Positions 29,740-36,751 of a DNA stretch of 64,000 nucleotides are shown here, in pieces. Position numbers and translations under genes: made by a program. The stretch lies in assembly GCA_015059945.1 (NCBI GenBank), contig SUZJ01000002.1, forward strand, positions 124,001 through 188,000. Reading direction: 5' to 3'. This DNA is from Rikenellaceae bacterium. Lineage in GTDB: Bacteria > Bacteroidota > Bacteroidia > Bacteroidales > Rikenellaceae. The notes under the pieces are model-generated. The model was not told the DNA's origin, made no database searches, and worked only from the letters and a program-made list of their open reading frames with translations. The first letter of the stretch is position 1. Each line of letters opens with the position of its first letter.

Positions 29740-31644
29740 TTAGCGCAGGGGGGCATAGTTGCCGCCCTCGGCCTGAGCATTTACGATGTGGCGTACCAGG
29801 TAGTGCATATAGATCTCCAAGTTGGTGTAGAGCCCCTCGGCATCCAGAGTGGTGGCGTTGCCGTCGGCTGCATCGTTGGGGTTGGTCTTGAACTCCTTTT
29901 CGAACCAGTCGGGCATACCGTCGCCGTCGCTGTCCTTCACCTTCGCGAGCTCCTCGTTGGTAGCCGAGAGGGTAGGCCAACCACCTGCGTCGTTGTGCGA
30001 GTCGATGATGCCGTTTGTGCCGCCATTTGAGCCCTTGTTGGTGTAGTTGCCTGCCTTGGCCTCGCCCACAATGCGGCTGTCTACGCTGTCGCGGTCGAGC
30101 GATGCACCCACGTAGGCCATCACTTGGTCAAAGGCCTGCTGAGCCGAGTGGGTAGTGGCATAACACTGCTGGGTGTCGTCTTTGCGGATTGGCAGCACCG
30201 AGGTGGACTTCCACGAGTTGTGGTTGCTGGGCTTGGTGCCGTCGTGCAGATAGATGCCTGCCCAGTTGTCCTCGTTGATACTCGAGGCGTAGGAACCTGC
30301 GTGGTAGTTGCCACTCACATACATAGTGGCATAGCCGTAGTCGGTCTTGCTCGAATAGATGCCATTCGAGTCTACAAAGTATTTGCGCTCGCGACTTGCG
30401 GGGCCGGGCTTGTAGTAGTTGCCCACCACATTCCACTTGCCGCCCTCGCCACCGTAGGTCGAGTTGCCGCCCCAGTTGTAGACCACGTTGTTGCGGTAGT
30501 CGCAGTTGCCACGATGGGTGGTGACATAGGTGTCATATACCTCGGGGTGGCAGAAACGTGGGTTGCGGCTGTCGTTGTGGGCCAACATATTGTGGTGGAA
30601 CGAGGCGTTCTTGCCTCCCCAAATACCTCCGTAGCCGTGTGCGCCCTTCTTGTGGCCCGCATTTTTTAGTGCCTCGGCCACCATACACCACTGCATCGTG
30701 AAGTTGCGGTTGGCATAGAACGACGAGCCCTCGTCAATCGACCAGCTCATCGAGCAGTGGTCCAGAATGATGTTGCTGTGGTAACGGCCCCAAATGGCAT
30801 CCTCCTGCGAGGTATCCTCGTTGCCCAGACGGAAGCGCACAAAGCGTATAATTACATTGTCGGCATCGACCTGTACGGTGCGCCCTGCAATGCAGATACC
30901 GTCGCCAGGGGCGGTTTGGCCTGCAATGGTCAGGTTGCCATTTTTGATGCGCAGGGTGCTTTTCAGGTGAATGGTACCGCTCACGTCGAACACGATTGTA
31001 CGGGCACCGCTCTTGTTGATGGCATCGCGCAACGAGCCCGAGCCGCTATCGTTCAGATTGGTGACGTGATAGACTGCGCCACCCCTGCCGCCTGTGGTGT
31101 ACATACCGCCACCCTCGGCACCTGGGAAGGCCCTCACTACACCGTCGTTCTCCCACTCGGGAAGCTCCCACTTGGCATTGTCGGGCTTCTCGGGCTTAAC
31201 CTCGGGGTCGTCGTTATTTGGATCGTCGTTATTTGGATCGTCGTTGTTTGGGTCATCATTGCCTGGCTCATCGCCACCCTCCGAGGTGGTTGCTACGGTC
31301 AGCCACTCGGTGTAGGTGCCGCCACCCGCCTCGTTGTTGGCCCTTACGGCAAACATATACTCCTTTTGGGGCGCAAGTCCCTCGATGGTTACGCTCACTT
31401 GGTCGGTGTTGTCGCTTATGTGCATCGTGCCCGCCACATCTTTGTACTTGTAGGTGTAGTCGGTGGCACCCATCACTGCATCCCAGCGCAGGGTGAGCGA
31501 CGAGGGGGTGGCCTCGATCAGCTGCAACCCTTTGGGGGCGGCAAGAGGCTCGACTGTGGGCTCCTCGATGGGGTCCTCGCCGCAAGCCGTTGCAAGCAGC
31601 GCAACCACTGCGGCCGACAATATGTAGAACAATCTTCTCTTCAT
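29740..31644 (-). CDS. Surface PL1 pectate lyase lipoprotein with FN3 domain
   Basis: A 634-residue lipoprotein (LLATACGED, lipobox near residue 20). Residues about 35-120 are an FN3 domain (APKGLQLIEATPSSLTLRWD), followed by an acidic linker with four NDDP-type repeats, then a PL1 right-handed beta-helix from about 170 to the end: AFPGAEGGGMYTTGGRGGAVYHVTNL, GNLTIAGQTAPGDGICIAG, FVRFRLGNEDTSQEDAIW, LDHCSMSWSIDE, NDSRNPRF. It should cleave de-esterified homogalacturonan by beta-elimination at the cell surface. Its catalytic domain is closely related to the PL1 half of the GH105-PL1 protein; one may be a duplicate of the other. It is 66 bp from the GH28 gene and probably co-transcribed. Confidence 0.94.
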   Translation of the reverse strand: MKRRLFYILSAAVVALLATACGEDPIEEPTVEPLAAPKGLQLIEATPSSLTLRWDAVMGATDYTYKYKDVAGTMHISDNTDQVSVTIEGLAPQKEYMFAVRANNEAGGGTYTEWLTVATTSEGGDEPGNDDPNNDDPNNDDPNNDDPEVKPEKPDNAKWELPEWENDGVVRAFPGAEGGGMYTTGGRGGAVYHVTNLNDSGSGSLRDAINKSGARTIVFDVSGTIHLKSTLRIKNGNLTIAGQTAPGDGICIAGRTVQVDADNVIIRFVRFRLGNEDTSQEDAIWGRYHSNIILDHCSMSWSIDEGSSFYANRNFTMQWCMVAEALKNAGHKKGAHGYGGIWGGKNASFHHNMLAHNDSRNPRFCHPEVYDTYVTTHRGNCDYRNNVVYNWGGNSTYGGEGGKWNVVGNYYKPGPASRERKYFVDSNGIYSSKTDYGYATMYVSGNYHAGSYASSINEDNWAGIYLHDGTKPSNHNSWKSTSVLPIRKDDTQQCYATTHSAQQAFDQVMAYVGASLDRDSVDSRIVGEAKAGNYTNKGSNGGTNGIIDSHNDAGGWPTLSATNEELAKVKDSDGDGMPDWFEKEFKTNPNDAADGNATTLDAEGLYTNLEIYMHYLVRHIVNAQAEGGNYAPLR

Positions 31645-31710
31645 CTCTGTGTTGCTTTATCTTCTATGAAAATCCTAATCTCTCTCTAAACTTTCTGGTG
31701 GGGCAGAGGG

Positions 31711-33381
31711 TTACAAAATGGTAACCTCGCTTGCGGCCTTGTCGATTATGGCCGAGTTGGCAGCGCTGATAGCCTCCGACTCTACCACGATAGCCTTGTT
31801 GCGCGAGCCCGTAACTTTCAGTACCTGAGTAGACTCGGGGCAGGTGAAGCCTTTTACAACCACACTCTTGGCATTGTTTATTTTCAGAGCCTCGCCCTTC
31901 TGGGGTACTATGCACACGTTTTCCAAAACCACGTTGGTCGACTCGTTAATCTCGGCACCCACTTGGGCCTCGATAATCGAGTTCTTTACCACCACGTTCT
32001 CTACGTTCATCTCGGGTAGGCCATTGAACAGCATAGCCCTACGAGCCGAACGGCACACCACGTTGTCGACAAAGATGTTGCGGAATTGGGGAGTGGTTTC
32101 GTCTACGGGCTTGGCGGGCATATCGGTCGAGGGGTTGCCGTCGCCATCTTCGAGCGCCTCGGTGGCCGACTTGCCACCATAGAAGAGGTCAAACAGCAGT
32201 GCCTCGGTAGCGATGTCGTTCATCACTATATCCTCGATGTAGATGTTCTCCACTACACCGCCCCTGCCGCGAGTGCTCTTGAAGCGCAGACCTACGTCGG
32301 TGCCCGAGAAGCGGCACCTCTTGACATACACGTTCTTCACACCGCCCGACATCTCGCTGCCCACAACAAAGCCACCGTGACCGTGATAGCAGGTGCAGTT
32401 CTCTACGATAATATTCTCCGAGGGGATGCCGCGCTTGCGACCATCCTCATCCTTGCCGCTCTTGATGCAGATTGCGTCATCGCCCGCATCAATCCAACTG
32501 TTGGTCATCACCACGTTTTTGCACGACTCGATGTCGATGCCGTCGCCATTCTGGGCATACCAGGGACAGCGAATGGCAATATCGTTCACGGTCAGGTCGG
32601 TACATATTGCGGTGTGGATGTTCCAGCAGGGCGAGTTTTGGAATACGGGGCCTTCGAGCAACACGCGCTCGCAGTTCTTGAAATTGACCATCACAGGGCG
32701 CAGAAAGTCGCGAATACTCTCATAGTCCTCGCGAGTCTTGGCCCAGCGTGCAATGTTCTGGTCGGCATCGCCCGCACCATACTTGAAGTTCTCGGTGGGG
32801 TACCAAGTCTGCCCATCGTTGCTCAATACACCGCCACTCTTGACCAGCTTCTTCCAGTCCGAGGGGGCGATTTTGCTCTTCTTTACAGCCCTCCAAGGTG
32901 CGCCTTGACCGTCGATGATGCCCTTGCCCGTTACGGCTACATCGTGCTTGTCGAAGGCCGACAGCAGAGGCTGGCAACGGTAGGTGTCGCGCCCCTCGAA
33001 TATAGTCTCGATGACGGGATAGAGGTCGCGGTCGGTGCTGAATACGATAATTGCATCTTGGTCGAGGTGCAGCTCGGTGTGGTTTTCGAGCACGATGGGG
33101 CCGGTGAGCCAAACGCCCGCAGGTACCTCTACCTTGCCACCACCCTTGCTTGCAAGGTGTGCAAACGCCTTGGCAAAGGCCTCGGTGTTGAGGGTTACGC
33201 CGTCGCCCTTGCCACCAAACTCGGCTACCGAAACGGTGCGGTTGGGGATGTCGGGACGCTCCACGCGAGGCATATCAAACGGAACATTTGTGTAGGCCGA
33301 TTGGCCACAGTCGGTGCCACAGCAGCCCACTGCCAATGCGCAGATGGCGGCTGCTACGAAAGTGCGGAGAATAGGTTTCAT
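31711..33381 (-). CDS. GH28 polygalacturonase lipoprotein
   Basis: Hydrolyses alpha-1,4-galacturonan. The 556-residue protein has a lipoprotein signal (ICALAVGC, then a cysteine-rich CGTDCG), then the family opening SVAEFGGKGDGVTLNTEAFAKAFAH. The three active-site motifs are present: NGDGIDIES (Asp near 280), DAGDDAICIKSG (Asp-Asp near 302) and GHGGFVVGSEMSGG, followed by RFKSTRGRGG for substrate carboxylates. The long N-terminal loops resemble Bacteroidota exo-acting or rhamnogalacturonan-type GH28, so endo or exo action cannot be settled. It is the first gene of the minus-strand pectin block and releases galacturonate for UxaC. Confidence 0.94.
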   Translation of the reverse strand: MKPILRTFVAAAICALAVGCCGTDCGQSAYTNVPFDMPRVERPDIPNRTVSVAEFGGKGDGVTLNTEAFAKAFAHLASKGGGKVEVPAGVWLTGPIVLENHTELHLDQDAIIVFSTDRDLYPVIETIFEGRDTYRCQPLLSAFDKHDVAVTGKGIIDGQGAPWRAVKKSKIAPSDWKKLVKSGGVLSNDGQTWYPTENFKYGAGDADQNIARWAKTREDYESIRDFLRPVMVNFKNCERVLLEGPVFQNSPCWNIHTAICTDLTVNDIAIRCPWYAQNGDGIDIESCKNVVMTNSWIDAGDDAICIKSGKDEDGRKRGIPSENIIVENCTCYHGHGGFVVGSEMSGGVKNVYVKRCRFSGTDVGLRFKSTRGRGGVVENIYIEDIVMNDIATEALLFDLFYGGKSATEALEDGDGNPSTDMPAKPVDETTPQFRNIFVDNVVCRSARRAMLFNGLPEMNVENVVVKNSIIEAQVGAEINESTNVVLENVCIVPQKGEALKINNAKSVVVKGFTCPESTQVLKVTGSRNKAIVVESEAISAANSAIIDKAASEVTIL

Positions 33382-33414
33382 ATCTGTTTAGAGTTTTTAT
33401 TGTTAGTTCTATTG

Positions 33415-33422
33415 CAAATTTA
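33415..33422 (-). promoter_or_regulatory. -7 promoter element of the GH28 gene
   Basis: TAAATTTG on the minus strand fits TAnnTTTG exactly, 33 bp before the GH28 start codon. It would drive the GH28-PL1-esterase-regulator-GH105/PL1 unit. No good -33 box was found, as expected if an activator is needed. Confidence 0.55.
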
Positions 33423-33575
33423 CACCATCGCCCCCAATGCGAGTAGGATTTTTTGACGTTTTAGGCCGATTATTTGTCTGCATCGGCCAATTATGCCTGC
33501 TGCGAGGTGGTTTTGTGCGCTGTGCGGGTGGTGCAATTATATCATACAAATATATGATTTTTTGCCAAAAAGTGC

Positions 33576-33583
33576 TAATTTTG
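33576..33583 (+). promoter_or_regulatory. -7 promoter element of the acetyltransferase gene
   Basis: TAATTTTG matches TAnnTTTG exactly, 27 bp before the ATG at 33611, in the divergent spacer shared with GH28. Confidence 0.5.
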
Positions 33584-33610
33584 TCCTAAAACCATACCTA
33601 TTTTAACACT

Positions 33611-34174
33611 ATGACCAAAGATTTCGCCCCCATAGAGATTTCGACCGAGCGACTTGTGTTGCTCCCCTGGCGCCCGAGCGAGGCCTCCATTATGTTTCGC
33701 TGGGCCTCAAACCCCGCCATTGGCCCTGCCGCTGGGTGGCCACCTCACACCTCGGTCGAGGAGAGTAGAGAGATTATTGCCACCGTATTCTCGGCCCCCG
33801 AGACCTACGCCCTGGAACTCCGCACAGAGGGAGTGCCCATAGGTAGTGTAGCCCTTAAACGTGGCCCTGCAATGTCGCCTGCACTTCTCGAGAGTGGTAT
33901 CGAGGGTATCGAGGCCGATGCCGAACTGGGCTACTGGCTTGCCGAGCCATATTGGGGTAGGGGATTGATGAGCGAGGCTGTGAGGGCCGTCATTGCAAGG
34001 GCCTTTGAAGAGCTTGGCCACCGCCGACTGTGGTGTGGCCACTTCGAGGGTAACGGCCGCTCGCAGAGGACAATGACCAGTTGTGGTTTTGTTTACCACC
34101 ATACGGTCCATAACCGTCCAACCCTGCTTGGCGACCTGCGAACAGAGCACTTCTATGTGTTGGAGAGGGGGTGA
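33611..34174 (+). CDS. GNAT family N-acetyltransferase (RimJ/RimL-like)
   Basis: A 187-residue acetyl-CoA-dependent acetyltransferase. It opens with the RimJ/RimL-type ISTERLVLLPWRPSEA and carries the acetyl-CoA pyrophosphate loop in ELGYWLAEPYWGRGLMSEAVRAVIARAF, then an HRRLWCGHFEGNGRSQRTMTSCGF segment typical of the family. The substrate (ribosomal protein N terminus, amino acid or antibiotic) cannot be told. It stands alone between two terminators, divergent from the pectin locus, and shows no sign of belonging to it. Confidence 0.85.
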   Translation: MTKDFAPIEISTERLVLLPWRPSEASIMFRWASNPAIGPAAGWPPHTSVEESREIIATVFSAPETYALELRTEGVPIGSVALKRGPAMSPALLESGIEGIEADAELGYWLAEPYWGRGLMSEAVRAVIARAFEELGHRRLWCGHFEGNGRSQRTMTSCGFVYHHTVHNRPTLLGDLRTEHFYVLERG

Positions 34175-34280
34175 GGATTTGTTGTGCGATTTGGTTGTGC
34201 GTTGATTTGTGATTACGTCGCTATGAGCCACTCAAGGCGGCTCTCCGCTCCGTGATCACTTCGGCCCGCAGAGGCGAATA

Positions 34281-34318
34281 AAAGGAAGACCTGCTTTGCA
34301 GGCTTTCTTTTGTTTTTG
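34281..34318 (+). terminator. Terminator of the acetyltransferase gene
   Basis: GAAGACCTGC TTT GCAGGCTTTC forms a stem with a strong CCTGC/GCAGG top and two mismatches below, followed by TTTCTTTTGTTTTTG. The 105 bp before it (34175-34280) hold no gene. Confidence 0.75.
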
Positions 34319-34357
34319 TGCTGGGTCTTATGAATAAATTCAACTCCCCAGCGCAAA

Positions 34358-34391
34358 AAACAAAAGACCACTCGCATATGCGAGTGGTCTT
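34358..34391 (-). terminator. Terminator of the tRNA-Pro gene
   Basis: AAGACCACTCGCAT and its exact complement (34364-34391) form a loop-less palindrome. Read on the minus strand it is followed by TTTTGTTTTTTG, right after the tRNA. Confidence 0.85.
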
Positions 34392-34406
34392 CCTTTTATT
34401 CTCTGT

Positions 34407-34480
34407 CGGGGTGAAGTGATTCGAACACTCGACCCCCTGCTCCCAAAGCAGGTGCGCTAACCGGACTGCGCTACGCCCCG
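34407..34480 (-). tRNA. tRNA-Pro (anticodon TGG)
   Basis: The minus strand folds as a cloverleaf: acceptor CGGGGCG, D arm GCGCAGTCCGGTTAGCGC, anticodon arm CCTGC TTTGGGA GCAGG with anticodon TGG, T arm GAGTG TTCGAAT CACTT, and 3' acceptor strand CACCCCG with an A discriminator. No CCA is encoded, as is common in Bacteroidota. One acceptor pair (position 6 with 67) reads C-A instead of a Watson-Crick pair, and the first T-stem pair is G-T. Confidence 0.93.
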
Positions 34481-34505
34481 AATTGATGCCACAAAAGTAG
34501 AAAAA

Positions 34506-35315
34506 TTATTTTTGAAATCCAAATGTTCGCCGTCTTAAAAAATCAACCACACGTCTGGGTAGCCGTCTAACCACCACTAAACCAATGCGATTGCCTACTC
34601 CTGGGGTTACGCTCCTGCGCCCCTTCGCAAGTGCCCCTATACATCTGCGGGCCACCCTTTCGGGAGTCATTATCACGCCCCAGCGCACACCCCTCTGTTG
34701 CCACCTCGGCGGCAGTCCATAGAGGTCGGTAGCCACGCCACCCGGCCTTGCCGAGCAGACCACAACCCCCTTATCGCCCACCTCGGCCGCCAGAGCCAGT
34801 GAGAAGTTGTGCACATAGGCCTTCGTTGCGCTATACATCCCCAATCCGGGTAGGGGCATCGCCTCGGCCAGCGACGACATATTCAGCACCCAGCCCCCTC
34901 CGTAGTCCACCATATCGGCCACAAACAATCGGCACAGAGTGGTCGTAGCCCTAACGTGAAGGGCCAAAATCTGCTCCACGCGCTCGGCCTCCAAGCCCAC
35001 CAAGTCCTTATAAATAAAGGTGCCCGCATTATTCATCAGCAGCCCCACATCCAATCCTCGCGTATGGCACTCGTTGTACAAGTTGCGAGGCCCTTCGGCG
35101 GTCGCAAGGTCGGTAGCAATGGTCATAACATCGGCCGCTCCCTCGCCACGCAGCACCTGCTCGGCTTGGGCAAGTCGCTGCTCGTTGCGCCCCACAATGA
35201 TAAGGCGTAAGCCACTGTGGGCCAATTCTTTGCCAATGGCCAGTCCAATGCCGCTCGATCCGCCCGTGATGAGCGCCCACCTATTACCTATATCTATCCG
35301 TCGTGCCATACTCAC
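34506..35315 (-). CDS. Short-chain dehydrogenase/reductase (SDR)
   Basis: A 269-residue NAD(P)-dependent oxidoreductase of the classical SDR group. Visible motifs are the cofactor loop TGGSSGIGLAIG (residues about 17-28), an arginine after strand 2 (VGRNEQRL) that suggests NADP(H) preference, NNAG near residue 95, the catalytic serine in LNMSSLAEAMPLPG and YSATKAY with Tyr and Lys. A basic C-terminal tail (RRLPRRVVDFLRRRTFGFQK) is unusual and may contact a membrane. The family resembles acyl- or ketoacyl-type reductases such as YdfG or DltE, but the substrate cannot be read. Met1 and Met3 are both possible starts. Confidence 0.85.
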   Translation of the reverse strand: MSMARRIDIGNRWALITGGSSGIGLAIGKELAHSGLRLIIVGRNEQRLAQAEQVLRGEGAADVMTIATDLATAEGPRNLYNECHTRGLDVGLLMNNAGTFIYKDLVGLEAERVEQILALHVRATTTLCRLFVADMVDYGGGWVLNMSSLAEAMPLPGLGMYSATKAYVHNFSLALAAEVGDKGVVVCSARPGGVATDLYGLPPRWQQRGVRWGVIMTPERVARRCIGALAKGRRSVTPGVGNRIGLVVVRRLPRRVVDFLRRRTFGFQK

Positions 35316-35346
35316 AACAAATTTATAAAATTTTTCGTCAAAAGTG

Positions 35347-35376
35347 TTGCAAAAGCGAAAAAATGATTTACCTTTG
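35347..35376 (+). promoter_or_regulatory. Promoter of the SPFH gene
   Basis: TTG at 35347-35349, exactly 19 bp, then TACCTTTG at 35369-35376: a textbook Bacteroidota sigma-A promoter, 67 bp before the ATG. Confidence 0.75.
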
Positions 35377-35443
35377 TGATATTAAAATGATATTAAAACG
35401 AAACAAACAAATTTTTTCTAATAACCCTTAATAATTTACAACT

Positions 35444-36379
35444 ATGGAGAATAAGGAGTACAATTTCAGAGGCTCGAAGATGAACGGTTTTGTGGCCCTG
35501 TTGGTGATTTTGGCCATTACGGCTCTTTCGATTGGTTTTATCGTGCAGGATGCCTACAATGCTTTTAATATCGTTATGTTTGTTGTGGGCTTGTTGGTGG
35601 CCTTCATTATGTTGTTTGGTCTGATGACTTTGGAGCCTAACGAGGCCAAGGTGATGGTATTCTTTGGTAAGTATAGGGGTACCTTTACTCACGAGGGCTT
35701 CTGGTGGGTAAACCCCTTCTTTACCAAGAAGAGCGTGTCGCTGCGTGCCCGCAACCTCAATGCCGATGCTATCAAGGTGAACGACAAGACCGGTAACCCC
35801 ATTATGATTGGCTTGGTGCTGGTGTGGAAGCTGAAAGATACCTACAAGGCCCTCTTCGAGATTGACTCGCAGACTATGGCAGGTGCTACCAGTGCGGGTG
35901 TTGCAACTGTGGGTAGCCGTATGAATGCTTTTGAGAGCTTTGTGCGCGTTCAGGCCGATGCAGCTCTGCGCCAGGTGGCTGGCCACTATGCCTATGACAC
36001 CAATGGCGAGGGCGACGAGGTTACCCTGCGTAGTGGTGCCGATGAGATTAACGAGTTCCTGAAACAGACCATCAACGAGAGGCTTGCGATTGCGGGTATC
36101 GAGACCGTTGAGGCTCGTATCAACTACTTGGCCTATGCTCCCGAGATTGCTGCTGTTATGCTGCGTCGCCAGCAGGCCGATGCAATCATCAGCGCCAGGG
36201 AGAAGATTGTCGACGGTGCTGTGGGTATGGTTAAGATGGCTCTTGATAAACTTGCCGATGAGCAGGTTGTCGAGCTCGACGACGAGCGTAAGGCTGCAAT
36301 GGTTAGCAACTTGCTGGTTGTGCTGTGTGCCGACGAGCAGGCCCAGCCCGTAGTGAACACTGGTTCGCTCTATAACTAA
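35444..36379 (+). CDS. SPFH (band 7/prohibitin-like) membrane protein
   Basis: A 311-residue protein with two N-terminal membrane helices ([22 protein letters not shown] and [22 protein letters not shown], residues about 13-60), then an SPFH domain ([30 protein letters not shown] to about residue 250). The later [26 protein letters not shown] and an Ala/Arg/Glu-rich helix ([20 protein letters not shown]) resemble the oligomerizing part of the family. SPFH proteins form rings that organise membrane domains and shield partner proteases, but a partner is not visible. A 57-residue DNA-binding-like protein follows at once and is probably co-transcribed. Confidence 0.9.
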   Translation: MENKEYNFRGSKMNGFVALLVILAITALSIGFIVQDAYNAFNIVMFVVGLLVAFIMLFGLMTLEPNEAKVMVFFGKYRGTFTHEGFWWVNPFFTKKSVSLRARNLNADAIKVNDKTGNPIMIGLVLVWKLKDTYKALFEIDSQTMAGATSAGVATVGSRMNAFESFVRVQADAALRQVAGHYAYDTNGEGDEVTLRSGADEINEFLKQTINERLAIAGIETVEARINYLAYAPEIAAVMLRRQQADAIISAREKIVDGAVGMVKMALDKLADEQVVELDDERKAAMVSNLLVVLCADEQAQPVVNTGSLYN

Positions 36380-36398
36380 TCGTTTGTTTGATAGGGTA

Positions 36399-36449
36399 TT
36401 AAGGTCCTCAGGGTCATTAAAGGCTTTAAGGGCCTTAAAGACCTTGATG
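36399..36449. repeat. 9-bp tandem array (AAGGNCNTT type)
   Basis: Five degenerate 9-mers (AAGGTCCTC, AGGGTCATT, AAAGGCTTT, AAGGGCCTT, AAAGACCTT) fill the spacer between the SPFH gene and the small gene at 36464. The outer units are complementary (AAGGTC/GACCTT), so the array can fold into a hairpin. Confidence 0.85.
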
Positions 36450-36463
36450 AATAGAAATAAAGT

Positions 36464-36637
36464 ATGCCAAAGGAGAATACCACAAAGAGTTTTGTGCTGC
36501 GCGTTGATAGCGACACTTGGGAGGCCCTCGAAAGGTGGTCGGCCGATGAGTTTCGCTCGGTCAATGGCCAGTTGCAGTGGATTATTGCGGAGGCATTGCG
36601 CAAGAGTGGCCGCACTCCCAAGAAAAAAGATAAATAG
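36464..36637 (+). CDS. Small Arc-like (ribbon-helix-helix) protein
   Basis: Too short for the ORF track: 57 codons from ATG 36464 to TAG 36637. The sequence KSFVLRVDSDTWEALERWSADEF and RSVNGQLQWIIAEALRKSGR reads as one beta-strand and two helices of the Arc/MetJ ribbon-helix-helix fold, with a lysine-rich tail (PKKKDK). Proteins of this type follow SPFH genes in other Bacteroidota, so the pair is likely a conserved unit. It may regulate the SPFH gene or be an antitoxin-like DNA binder, but no toxin is adjacent. The 85-bp gap to the SPFH gene is mostly a 9-bp repeat array. Confidence 0.8.
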   Translation: MPKENTTKSFVLRVDSDTWEALERWSADEFRSVNGQLQWIIAEALRKSGRTPKKKDK

Positions 36638-36682
36638 TTAGTGAAAATGGGCACTTTGGGGCCCAAAAATTTGCAGGATTCG

Positions 36683-36702
36683 ATATATATATATATATAT
36701 AT
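36683..36702. repeat. (AT)10 dinucleotide tract
   Basis: Twenty bases of pure AT repeat lie 50-69 bp upstream of the outer-membrane receptor start codon, in its presumed promoter region. Confidence 0.95.
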
Positions 36703-36751
36703 TAGCCGCCTAAAAATTTTTGTTTCAACAACTTAATACGATTAGACTACG

